From: Clytia hemisphaerica | Lineage: Eukaryota > Cnidaria > Hydrozoa > Leptothecata > Clytiidae | DNA length: 64,000 nt | Direction: 5' to 3' | Assembly: GCA_902728285.1 (NCBI GenBank) | Contig: CACVBU010000024.1 | Coordinates: 377,580-441,579, forward strand | Shown: positions 43,740-55,088 of the stretch, in pieces | Layout: every line of letters begins with the position of its first letter | Numbering within the stretch: the stretch's first letter is position 1 | Notes under the pieces: model-generated | What the model saw: the letters and a program-made list of their open reading frames with translations, nothing else | Databases searched by the model: none | Told to the model about the DNA's origin: nothing | Made by a program: the position numbers and the translations under genes

Positions 43740-45291
43740 TGGGTATAAAAGTAAAATATTGTTTTTAAATTAAAATAAAATTTTGACTCATTTATCTATA
43801 TGAACAAATTACTTTCCTTACATTTTTGTCTGAATATGAAAGTCTTTTGTTCCTTCCTCAAATCAAAGCATAATATTTTTCTTTGGGGTCTATGATTTTA
43901 CTTTGATTATGTGTTATGTATTGACCAAACTATAGCAAAACTTCCAGTTCAAAAGACTCCAAAATAAAAGCATTAATGCTTCAAGTAGACTATTTATTGT
44001 ATTCGAGAAATCACTTTTGTATTGCTTATAACGTCATTATCGTCATATCATGGACCATTCACCTCATTTATCCATGTTTATTATGCTTGGTACAGTTAAA
44101 TTAATTTACTTTAAGGGAGACAGACATATTTTTCAAAAGTGTTTAAAACACAAGTCGTTTTTTTGCGTCTATAAACTCAGCATTTAACAACACAAATGAG
44201 CCACAATTTCTGCAACAGAGACCATGACAAATGAAATTTCACTGCTAGCACGCCCCTTTCTAATTTTTTTGTTCTTCTTCAAAATGGTTGACGCTGATTG
44301 GAGAATTATAGTGTCCACTGCCAAACTGCCCACCGCCCCAATATAATGAACAAATTATGAGCAATGTAATTTGGCACAATTACAAGCATGTAATTTGCCG
44401 CATGGGTGACATCACACAATCTATCGTGATGCTGTAAATTTCTTCTTCTTCATTTTCAAGTTGGGGGAAAGTTGAAAATGGTACCAAAATTTAGCTCACG
44501 AAAGCCACCATTCAAATTTACAAACTTTGGGAGCCCCACAACTTGCTATCAATTTCAATTGAAGTTAACGATAAATTTCTTTGATCTAAATTGACTATTT
44601 TTATTTGTTGAATACGGTAATTCTTTTACAAAAAGTCAAGCTCAAAAAGAAAGCTGGACTGATTATGTTTATACTACAAAGATTTTGATGATATTAAAAA
44701 AAAACCTTATTACACAAATATTACTAGTCATTTATCGACACGAATTGAAAAATTTTGTGTTAATAAAATCCCCCTTAATTAAAACCAGCCGTGTCCTTGA
44801 AGAAGCAAATAAAATGTGTGTTAATTTTTTGCGTGTCAATTTCAAGGCCATTGAATACTTGCCTAATAATATTTGTGTAAAAAGGTAGTCAGGGATTGAA
44901 ACACTAAAATTTTGATTTAAAAAATCACTAATGACTAATGGTAAGTAAATTCTTCTTCTCATCCTACTTTCCTCGACTTTTAATTTTGACGTTATCGATT
45001 CAGATCTAAGCAGCAGCAAAAGGAAAAATAGAAATATAGCCTGACGCCTGACGGTGTCAATTGAACAAGTTTGATTGATGTTCGAACGAAAATTGCAATC
45101 GAACCAATCGCATGTAATCTCGCAATCTCGAGTCTCAATCGAACAGCCAATTCCTGGGTAAAATTTGATTGTGTTCGATTGAGAATCGATTAGTTTGATT
45201 ACGATAATGTTCAATAAGATTGATTGCAATCAAATTAGCCCACTCCTCTGGAGTGAGGAGGCTTTAGTCTGGGCAGCACGTTCGTTTGTGC

Positions 45292-45838
45292 AGGGTAAAA
45301 TGGCGAAATGCAAAATCGATTTAGGCAAATTCTTTTTGAAAAATGACCCTACAAGATTTAACTATATCTTTTTATTCCATGAAGTAATTACTTTCAAATT
45401 AAAAAAATATATTGACAATGAATGGGTAAGTTTTAAATCTAAACATGAATTGCATAGCTTTTAGCCAAAAAATAGGACTTTAGGACCAGAAACAGTTAAA
45501 ACCAGCTTTTCCAATTTTCATTGAGTTACAGGAATTTATTCCTTTTTTGTTTTGATCTGAAATTTTCAGGAGAGGTGGCCAACATGGTTCCCTCGCTAAT
45601 GTCAAGACAGGGTGGGACGGCGGTAACAGAATTATAGTTTCTAAGTAAAATCTTAATTATCACCCAAAAAAAATAATCACCCTTTTTTGCCCATATCTTT
45701 TAAATAAATAGTCCCAGCCTTATGCCCCCTTCAGTAAAGCTTCCTATACCTTAGGAAGGCTTTTTCTTCAGAAAAACCAAAAACATTGGCCTTAATCGTT
45801 TGCTTTCAGTTCCTGTAGCCAGTAGTGTGACCGCCCTA
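45292..45838 (+). repeat. dispersed ~550-bp repeat, copy 1 (partner 48758-49301)
   Basis: It begins GGGTAAAATGGC(G/A)AAATGC and ends GTAGCCAGTAGTGTGACC, and aligns end to end with 48758-49301 at high identity in direct orientation. Both copies keep a short frame, K-N-D-P-T-R-F-x-Y-I-F-L-F-H-E, but it soon meets stops in copy 2. The element type is unknown. Confidence 0.8.
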
Positions 45839-46282
45839 TTCTATTTCATTTTGCGCGGGTTTTTCAATAGAGATGTCACATGACTCAAAGCCAGTGTCTT
45901 AAATTTCCATGTGAACTGGCACAAAAAATAATTCTCATTCTAAAACAAGATGGCGGCGAGAAAAGCATGTCTTTTTGCTTTGGATGAAAGGTTGTAAATC
46001 CTGGTTGATTTTAAGGTTTTATCTTATCTTCCCTCATTTACTTTAATTAGTAGAGGCTTCTTCAATGTTTGGGGAAGGTAAGTCTATAAAAGTTAAAAAA
46101 GTGTTCAAGAAAGTATTTTTTGTGCTCAAGATTTTTTTTCTTTACAAATTGTTGTCTTCGATCTTAAATAGATGAACGAGTATTTCACTGATGGTTATGA
46201 TTTTTTCACAGAACATAGCTAAACTATTTACTGTAAGAGCTTGGACTTTTTTACAGAATTTCAAAAAATTTGTTAGTTCTGG

Positions 46283-47430
46283 AGATATGTGTCGCTGCAA
46301 GCGATTTAGAGCACATTCAAGATCGGCCAGGATCGGCCAAGTAATTCTACGGCCAAAACCGGCCTAGTTCGGCCAGGTCCGGTTCGGATCGGCCAAGTCC
46401 GGTCTGGATCGGCCAATAACGGCCAGGTCCGGTTTTGTTAAGTTACAAACCTGATAAAACAAAAACAGTGATGTTCGGCCAATGTAAGACCGGTCTAGGC
46501 CGATATGGTCCGGCCCAGAACGTTTTACGGAAGCCGAAATACTGATTATAAGCAAAATTGTTTTCAAACAGTTTTTTCGTCGTAAATGACATACTCCCCT
46601 GTATTTCATAACCTTGACTCACTCGCTCTTATGAATCCATTTAGAAAAGATTATTAGAAATCCTCCTTAGAATAGAATTGCACTGTGTCCCTTCGTTAGT
46701 TTATTTAGACATCCCTGTTTCATTCACATATATCTCCCCTGTTATAACTAGCATGTCAATATTTTTCTTCGTATTTCATACACAGCTAGTAAAGTAAAAC
46801 CAAAACCAAAAGGAACAATTGGTTGTTTCGACCTTTTAACTAACGACAGCTTAATCTCTCAAAAAGAAACTGTTACTTGCCTTTTCCTTTGCTGATATTC
46901 CAATAATACAGTTATCTTGATAATTTATAATCTTAATTTTTAGCTCATGAAAAATTATTCTCGTGACGGTTTTCACTCTAGTGAAAACATAAAAATAAAA
47001 ATACTTCCACCTTCTTGCTTCTGTTGTGGTACTTTTCCTTTTGCTTTTGTTTAAGAGTCAGAGACTTTTCAAAACATTTGAACGTTCTCTGGAGTTCATT
47101 CGAACACTTAACAAAAAGATTCGAAAGTTTTTAGGCACTCGAAATTGTAAACAAAAAAATACCGTCATACGAAAAAGATTTGCTTGTTTGTTTTCAGACC
47201 GGACTTGGCCGAACTTGGCCGATTTGGACCGGTCTAGATCGGCCTTTGTTTAGAGAAAAGATTAAGAAACATGGCTCAGCTAAGATCGGCCTAGATTGGC
47301 CCAGATCGGTCAACATCGGCCAAATTCGGCCAGGAACGGTCCAGACCGGTCCATATCGGCCAAAATTTCGGCTTTTTAAGGATCGGCCCATTTTCAATGT
47401 GCTCCAAATCGCGTGCAGGGACACATATTG
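46283..47430. mobile_element. fold-back with arms of degenerate GGCC/CCGG motifs
   Basis: The outer arms ATATGTGTCGCTGCAAGCGA (46283) and the inverse near 47404-47430 (TCGCGTGCAGGGACACATAT) match. Next inward, 46320-46520 and 47195-47395 are crowded with GATCGGCCAA, GACCGGTCTAG and CAGGTCCGGT words every 8-12 bases. They form local GC-rich islands in AT-rich DNA. The middle (46530-47190) is AT-rich and non-coding. Confidence 0.7.
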
Positions 47431-47633
47431 AAAAATTTAGACATCGGTAGTTTGCGTTCCCAAACCAAACGAAAGTGGCGGCCACCAATATGCCATTGGA
47501 AAATCAGATAAGAATGGGGGGAGAAGACAAAACGTGGACGCCCGATATGGACCACCAATATGGACCACCGAATGGACCCCCTTGAATTTTTTTCTCCAAG
47601 CGTTCTTACTAAAAAAGAGATAACGAGTAGTGG

Positions 47634-47690
47634 TAACGAGTGGTAACCATGTGGTAACGAGTGGTAACCATGTGGTAACGAGTGGTAACG
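47634..47690 (+). repeat. minisatellite, GTGGTAACGAGTGGTAACCAT unit
   Basis: About 2.7 units of a 21-bp repeat (GTGGTAACGAGTGGTAACCA). Confidence 0.85.
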
Positions 47691-48024
47691 ACAACATTTA
47701 TCGAGAAAGTCTTTCCAACCGTAGTGTTTGGTATAATAGTTTAGAAAGAGTCTTGAGAATTCTACAGTTTTACTATCTTTGTTTTTTATCTTTTAACGAA
47801 TCTTTAATAATCTTCCATCACATGTTTTAATCACTTTTTAATGAATCAGAATTTTTTTTGTACATAAATTTCTTTTCAATACTGTTTTTAGTCACATCTG
47901 ATGATTGTACCTAAATGCATGAAACTTTTAGTTATGTTTTTAACATTTTGATTTTTGGAAAATACATATTTAGTCTAGAAAGTATATAAATTTGCCTTGT
48001 GTAAACCCAATCTCGTGAACTACC

Positions 48025-48250
48025 TTATTGGAACTAATTTTTGCGGGAACTAATTTTTGCGGTCAAAAAAAAATATCAGAAAAATTGCATTTCGCAGGTT
48101 TTAATTTTTGCGTTTTTTTCTATTCTGGAATTTTCGCGGTTTTGTCCTTTTTTGGACAAATTTCTTTCATTTTCCTAGGGATTTTCAAATTTTTCGATAA
48201 TATTGGAAAAAATTGTATTTCGCGGGAATTAATTTTCGCGGTTTTCAATT
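48025..48250 (+). mobile_element. MITE fragment related to 24641-24871
   Basis: TTATTGGAACTAATTTTTGC and the following series of TTTTGCGG/TTCGCGG words match the 24.6-kb element. The right terminus is absent. Confidence 0.6.
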
Positions 48251-48757
48251 CTCAAAATTTTTCCAACCCAACCTCAAAGTCGGAACTTTGGATTTTTATA
48301 AGCACGCGGTTGCTTATAAAAGATGTGCCTCCTTCAGCGATTCATTTTTTTTTACTCATTTTCTGCGGACAAAATTGTTGTCGGAATACTGACGCATTCG
48401 TCAAATTTTACTGTCGGACTAGAAAAGTGTCGGACTACAGACGACCTCCCCGCCGCACGAGTTTTAGGCACTAATTTGGTCTTCTTCGTTCCAGACATTC
48501 GCCTGTGTTCCACAACAGATTTTTTTTATATTAGGATTTAAAAGCCTACTCGGTGCGAAAGAGAAATGGTGTATTTTTTTAAGGCCGATGAAATTTACAT
48601 ATGAGTTTACCGTCGGCCGCCCGCATCTCTAAAAAGCACCCGAATGAAAATTTCATTATCTTCAAAATTCCTAAAATTTTCATTATTTCTATATTTCTTT
48701 ACAACTACAACCTTCATCGTTGTTAAAATCGTCTCTACGCAGGATTCCCACGTGCGT

Positions 48758-49301
48758 TTGCGTAGGGTAAAATGGCAAAATGCGAAAATCGAATTTGGCA
48801 AAAAAAATTTGAAAAATGACCCTACAAGATTTGACTATATCTTTTTATTCCATGAAGAGATTACTTTCAAATAAAAAATGTATTAACAATGAATGGGTAA
48901 GCTTTCTAGAAATCCAAACATAAATTGTATAGCTTTTACCAAAAAATAGCACTTTAGGATCAGAAACAGTCAAAAACCAGTTTTTTCCAATTTTCTTCGA
49001 GTTACAGGAATTAATTCTTTGTTTGTTTTGATCTGAAATTTTCAGTAGGGGTGGCCATTATGGTTCCCTTGCTCATATCAGGGGGGGCCGAGACGGGGGT
49101 AAGAGAATTAAAGTTTCTAAGTAAAATCTTAATTATCACCCAAAAAAGTGCCCTTTTTATGTCCATATCTTTTAAATAGATTGTCCCAGCCTTATCCCTC
49201 TTTAAGTAAAGCTTCCTATACCTTTTGTCCTTCAGAAAAACCAAAAATATTGGCCTTAATTGCTTGCTTTCAGTTCCTGTAGCCAGTAGTGTGACCCCCT
49301 G
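48758..49301 (+). repeat. dispersed ~550-bp repeat, copy 2 (partner 45292-45838)
   Basis: It aligns in direct orientation with the 45.3-kb copy, including AATGACCCTACAAGATTT, TTATTCCATGAAG and CCTGTAGCCAGTAGTGTGAC. It lies inside the 48582-51350 element. Confidence 0.8.
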
Positions 49302-49487
49302 TTAGGGTGCGCACTCGTCGGGATTTTTTGCGCGGAACGAGGAAGAATTTACAAAAATGAGCTTCAATGCATTAGTACTTACCTTTAAATCATCCAAATC
49401 TGTTCATTCTTTTTTTAAATCAATCAGGAATTATCAGGGAAACAAGTAAAAAAAAACTGCATCCAGGTATCTATTTTCTTTCCAAAT

Positions 49488-50545
49488 ATATTAGTCGCGC
49501 GGCTGAGGTCGAAAAACGTTTCATTTCGTGATACATCTTTTAGATTCCAAAAAAAACAATGGAAACTCGCGAATTAGTATGTGTAGATTACAAAATCAAA
49601 AAGTTTCCACGATATTATCGTGCAAGTAACGAGTAATTGGCGATTTTTTGCGTTTCCAGGCAAAATTGCAAATAATAATAATAATTTATTTACAACCACC
49701 CATTACTGGGTAAGGTTGGACATAGTCATGACTCTCGCCCATGAGGCCTATTCACTTCAGAGAGTTACGACTCTATGTCGAGCTATCAAAAAAGAAAAAA
49801 AACTTCAAAATTATTTTTTCTTGCTTAAGGCAAGAGTAAAATATTGGTTTAATGAAACATTTTTAAACTCCATAGCTTGGTCAAGTAACGATTTCGTTGG
49901 CCGACCTCTTTTAGTGTAGTGATCGTTATTGAAAGTTAGTAATTTGACAGTTCGTGTTACTGGCATACGAATGATATGACTAACGTAATGAAGGCCTGGA
50001 AATTCATGATTTTTGGGGGGTTTTCAAATTTAAAAAATACCTATATCAAATGATAGAGCTCTTCAAACTGAGCAAAAAAGTGAATTACACCAAAGTCCCA
50101 ACTTCTCTAGATCAAAAGTTATGGGCCTATTTGTGGTCAAAAAGGTGTTTAATTTTGCATAAATTAATGCAGATTGTGGGGAAATTCCCTGTTTTCCATC
50201 AGTTTTTTACCACAAATAGGCCAATAAATTTTGATCTAGAGAAGTTGGGACTTTGGTGTAATACACTTTTTTGCTCAGTTTGAAGAGCTCTATCATGTGA
50301 TATAGGTCTTTTTTTAATTTGAAGACCCCCCAAAAATCATGAATTTCCAGACCTTGCAATTTTGCCTGGAAACACAAAAAATCGCCATTTACTCGTTACT
50401 TGCACGATAATATCGTGGAAACTTTTTGATTTTGGAATCTACATATACTAATTCGAGAGTTTCCATCGAAAAAAGTGGAATCTAAGAGGTGTATCACGAA
50501 AATCATTTTCTAGCCACTTTTTTCGACCTCAGCCGCGCGACTATA
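49488..50545. mobile_element. 1.06-kb fold-back element, split by an insertion
   Basis: The left arm (TTAGTCGCGCGGCTGAGGTC from 49491) and right arm (GACCTCAGCCGCGCGACTAT to 50544) are inverted. They stay matched through AGTTTCCACGATATTATCGT, TTTCCAGGCAAAATTGCAA and CAACTTCTCTAGATCAAAA down to a short centre near 50145-50200. The left arm is interrupted at 49672-49992. Confidence 0.85.
49672..49992 (-). mobile_element. insertion resembling the 3' end of a LINE/SINE
   Basis: About 320 bp breaks the left arm of the fold-back. It begins with (AATAATA)n on this strand, i.e. a (TTATT)n tail on the minus strand. A body with GACTATGTCCAACCTTACCC follows. A simple-repeat tail fits a non-LTR retroelement inserted in minus orientation; no coding was recognised. 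Confidence 0.55.
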
Positions 50546-51872
50546 TTCATGTTTTTCAATGTCAAGGTGAAAACACGATTTAGCGCTGACCACGGCACCG
50601 GAAAATTCTCGACCCACATCGAAACAAATGGCTGTCGCTATTGAGCTGGTTCATCTTTTCAATCGCGGTTTTTTTAGTAAACCCAGGGTAAGGTTAGGCT
50701 ACAATCTATCACAACCTGCTTTATTTGAAAATCTACAGGCCGTCTGGAATTTGAAAAATAAGAAGAAATTGCGATTTTTTAACAAGATTGCGGACTTTTT
50801 CTTTTAAGCAGCATACACCATCTGAAAGCTGAGGGTTTCAGCTTTCTAGTGGTGAAATTTGTTTTTAGCTATCATTTCCAGCTCATTCATCATTAGCGAT
50901 AAGCTAAAGTTTAACAGTCATCGGGCCGATTTTCAGACCGCACCAGCAAAACTCCCCACACCCCGCCACACGGAAGACTAGATTTCATCCGCCATTTTTG
51001 GCGCGATTTAGGTGCTTCCGAAAATTATTTCTTGCTGGCGTGGTGTAAGGAGGCGATTCTTTGAAAAGGTGATTTTTTTGTGTTTTGAAAATGGAATAAC
51101 TTTGGGAATACTTAACCAATTCTAATAAATGACCCCTCGTTTTTCTCACAAAGGTAAGGACTTTCAAATAAAATTAGTTTGGTTTCTAAAAATTGAGGGG
51201 AAAATTTTGGCCTGTCCACCCTACCCCTGTATTTCTATTTGTGACTGTGATTTGTAATTGTGAATAATGAATAATGAATAATGAAATCATGCTGCATCTA
51301 TTTTTGGGTAAGTTCACGACGGTAAACTCATATGTAAATTTCATCGGCCTAATACGTCGTTCAATAATAACTCAAAAATGACTTTTTGGAGGTCCCGCCA
51401 TGTTTTGTCAAATAATCCCAAGTTAGAGCAGTTGACAGTATATATGTCTGATTAAAATTTCTCTGCCCCAAATGACACATGAAGATCCACAATCTACACC
51501 CGCCAACCCCTAAAACATTTGATGTTCAACGATTTCTGCCGTTGTGTTGACAAGCAACACAAGCGCAACAAGTTTGAGTTTGGATGGCTTCCCTAAGAAA
51601 ACAGTCATGGACTTTATCCTTCATTTTGCAAAACTGGTATCAGTTCCCTCTTCCTAATTTTTGATATTGAGTGATGATATTTACCTGTGCTTGTAGCTTC
51701 ACAGTCTGACAGTCAGACCAACTTCCTTTTTCTGACATTTGACCTTTCACTTGGAAACACTCCTCCTCACAACCACGTCGGTGAATCGTATTGGATTTAG
51801 TCTAAGAAAGAGCCAATCGAAATGCTCTATTTTCGCGCGTAAAATATAAATAAGACTTTGTGGTGGGGACTA

Positions 51873-52278
51873 CTTTAGGCGTACAAACTTTCGCGAGCAG
51901 AAACTTTCACGAGGACGAAAAGTCGCGAAATTCATGACATTTACTTTCGCGAATTTAACGGAAAAATATTTTTCGCGAGCATAAACTTTCGCGAATCAAG
52001 ACGTAAAATTGTCGAGGGACAAATACTTCTTTGGTTGGCTTGAAACATTTGTCCTTTGACTTATTAGTCTTTTAGCAGGCTAAAAGTGCCATAAAAGTTA
52101 CATTTTATTCAAAGTTTGAAGTTTTACAGATTTTCTATTTTGTCAAGAATTTTTCGCGAGCATAAACTTTCGCGAATGGCCCTTCCTAGAATTTTTAAAG
52201 ACATTTACGTTCGCGAAAAGGGCCAAAATTCGCGAAAATCGCGAAAGTTTCTGCTCGCGAAAGTTTCTACGCCTAAAG
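51873..52278. mobile_element. MITE, CTTTAGGCGTA + TTTCGCGAG termini
   Basis: The left end CTTTAGGCGTACAAACTTTC and the following TCGCGAGCAGAAACTTTC are inverted at 52236-52278 (GAAAGTTTCTGCTCGCGAAA, TACGCCTAAAG). The interior repeats CGCGAA(A/T) words. A fragment lies at about 56090-56165. Confidence 0.85.
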
Positions 52279-53570
52279 CTCGAATAAATATCGACCTCCC
52301 TGCAAAAAACTTGGCCTCTGGTACCCTGGGTAGTGGTGGACGGGATTGATCGTTTCTACGACGGCAGTAATGAATTTTGAAATTAGCCATAGACATCGGA
52401 TTTGAGTACAGACTAGGATTAGTCGGGACACGGCGGTGTTTTGATTATTTTCTGTGTAATAATATATATGTTTGTTAATGTTATGTTGTTTTTTCGAATA
52501 CTCAAAGATTAGATAGCAGCAAATTTTCAGAACAGCAAATGGAAAAAGTACCGTGAGAATCACAGCTCGAATAACTATTTTCTTTTTGAAAACTTGGCCG
52601 CTGATGCTCCACCAAGACCATGGAAAAAACACGTCATGAAAGAAACATCGACATACACTACAACTTTATCATCCACTTTTAAGGAGTTTTACACTCGAAA
52701 CGAAGGAAGAATGAAGTAGCCTAAGAATGACCAATACTAAACCAATTTTTTTAGGTATTTTCATGTCTTGATTATAGTAAGGTTTTAGAATATGTTTAAT
52801 TGTTTTGTTGTCTCGTTATAATTTTTGAAAACGAAAGTGAAAAAATTCTAGATGTATATATCCTCTAGTCTACTATATTGGACTCAGCGCCATGAAAATC
52901 ACCAAGAAGCAAAGTTCAGTCAGAAGAAGACTCTAGTCTAATGTTATAGCTGCTTTCGACAATAGGAGACTATTAATTTGATGTTTTATTGATGGACTAT
53001 GATAAGGAATAGAAGGAGTTGTACAGATCAGTGAATTGAAATTTTCAAACACTAAAAGTTTTATAATTATTAGGGAGGTGAAACTAGATTCTGCGGATTT
53101 ACTTAGCAAAAAGACACCCATAAAGGCGGGGCTGATGTTAAAATGATAAATATGCGAAAAATCTGCAGAGGATATCCAGGAAATCCCCCCGTTGAATTCC
53201 AATCCGGTCGACTCTCCAAAAAGTGCGTACTGAAAATCCCAAAATGTATTCCATATTATAGGATCAAAAGAAAGATTTTTCATTATTCTAATGATTTTAC
53301 ATAGATTTAATTGATTTTTCGGTTGATTAAAGATAATTCTCATATTTACAAAACTATATTTTAAAAGGCCATTTTGATATTTACAAAACAAACTGAACAA
53401 AGAAATATAAACTTTTAAATGATTACCAATCCCCAATCCAATAAGTAAAAAAATTAGATACTAAAAGACTAAAAACTGGAAAATTATTCATTTATATATT
53501 CAGATAGTCACTTTGTCAGTCAGTCAGTCGCGATTTCAGCGAAATGACTCTCCTCAAGATTATTTGTTTG

Positions 53571-53821
53571 GGATCAGGTCCAGTTGGACTGGTCGCTGGT
53601 TGGATTCTTGACTAGCTTGGGGGTAGGTCCTTGACCAGGTCGTGGGTAAATTCTTGACCAGAAAGTCAGATTCTTGACCAGCTGAGGGGTGGGTTCTTGA
53701 CCAGGTTTTTTGTAAGATTTTACGAAATCGGGTCAGTAAAATAAGTCCCGGGTGGATTCTTGACCAGTTTCAAAAACTAGTCAAGAATCCAACCAGCGAC
53801 CAGTCCAACCGGACCTGATCC
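53571..53821. mobile_element. hAT-like MITE with perfect 8-bp TSD
   Basis: The terminal inverted repeats of about 45 bp (GGATCAGGTCCAGTTGGACT... and its inverse) are flanked by TTTGTTTG at 53563-53570 and 53822-53829. An 8-bp duplication is typical of hAT elements. The interior holds four degenerate copies of GGTTCTTGACCAG. Confidence 0.88.
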
Positions 53822-54323
53822 TTTGTTTGTATATGAATTATAAATTTATCGGAGTAATTATTGTACAATTTTTCTGCAGATCAAAAGAATGAGATGGTAT
53901 ATTAATGAATATACGTTTTTTATAAGAACAAACTATATAAAAACATAAGGCTTCGATGGCCAAAATGTCAAGAACAAGTTAAGAACATTTTAAGGCTTTG
54001 CAGGCTCTAAAACATCCGATTTCTTAGGAAAATAGCCACAACATTGGGAAAATAAGAACATGTTAAGAACATTTTTAGGCTGAAAACTCAAAAGGTTAAG
54101 AGCATCCAAAAGTTTCGATTTTGGATGTTCTTGTAAAAAAAACGTGTAATAAATAAATTCAGCAAAACAACCACACAAGCTCTTCTTTATCAGATTTTTG
54201 ATTAATAAGGTTATTTAGAAATCGGCAAGCGACTAGGTTAATACGACCAATGAACTAATAATCAATACACTCCATTGCAGTGAAACATCCCCTATAAACC
54301 TATTTCAAAAAACGTTTTTTATT

Positions 54324-54372
54324 TATAAGCATTACACTTATAATAATATAAGCATTACACTTATAATAATAT
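54324..54372 (+). repeat. tandem duplication, ~23-bp unit x2
   Basis: ATAAGCATTACACTTATAAT occurs twice in direct succession. Confidence 0.8.
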
Positions 54373-55088
54373 CCAGGCTCAATTCTTGTAAAACTTTTAA
54401 ACATTTGGGAGCATATGCTGGCCCTCAGTCTCAGTTAACGAAATTTCAAAGCATTTAATCTCCTATAAATTACAAAAAAAACTATATACATAACATGCAA
54501 GATAAATTTTACAAAGGCATATCATAAGCATATTCAAGGCTCGAAAAATGGTTTTTGAGGGTCTAAGAAAATTTACCCTGAGCTTAATAAAAAGAAGTGT
54601 ATGTAAAAGTACTAAAATGAATAAAAATCTATAAAATCAATAAAATAATCTGAAAACACTCTATCTTTAAGACAATGAAACCAGTGAGCCAAAAAGCTAG
54701 ACAAATTTTAGCTACATACCAAAATAGTTAACTGATCTGATCCAACTTGGCCATTCTAGTTGAAACGAGTTTAGTACAAAGCTTTACGAGTTAGTAAATT
54801 AAATGGAATCATCAAAGTTAAACTACAAACATTATTAAAACTAAAATTGTGAATTATCGAAGAAAAATCACCTGATCAGTTCAAAATCATCAAAATTTGA
54901 ATCAAAAAAGGTTAGAGCTAATACACCAGTAATGTTTGTTAGAGTAAGCACATTCAAGTGTAATTCGACATAACAATAATTTTGACACCTCAATCGAAAT
55001 TCTTATTTAAAATCTTAAGCTTTCCAAAAGCTCAAGCTCTAAGCAGTACTAATTTCAAGTTTCATCGTTTTAAAGATAGACCGTGTCG

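Larger units (their letters stand above)
48582..51350. mobile_element. 2.77-kb TIR element (AGGCCGATGAAATTTACATA termini)
   Basis: The left arm AGGCCGATGAAATTTACATA...GTTTACCGTCG (48582-48615) is perfectly inverted at 51317-51350. It encloses copy 2 of the 550-bp repeat and the 49488-50545 fold-back. No transposase frame is seen. Confidence 0.7.

Noticed and set aside
44732-45229. 165-codon open frame on the minus strand
   Set aside because: Composition follows the local AT-rich, GATT/AATC-repeated DNA (for example around 45060-45230) and shows no domain. It is likely chance.
52933-53436. 167-codon open frame on the minus strand
   Set aside because: It is the longest unexplained frame, but it is AT-rich with Phe/Ile/Ser bias, matches no family I recognise, has no splice signals in keeping, and lies among transposons. 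It is kept only as a candidate to search.
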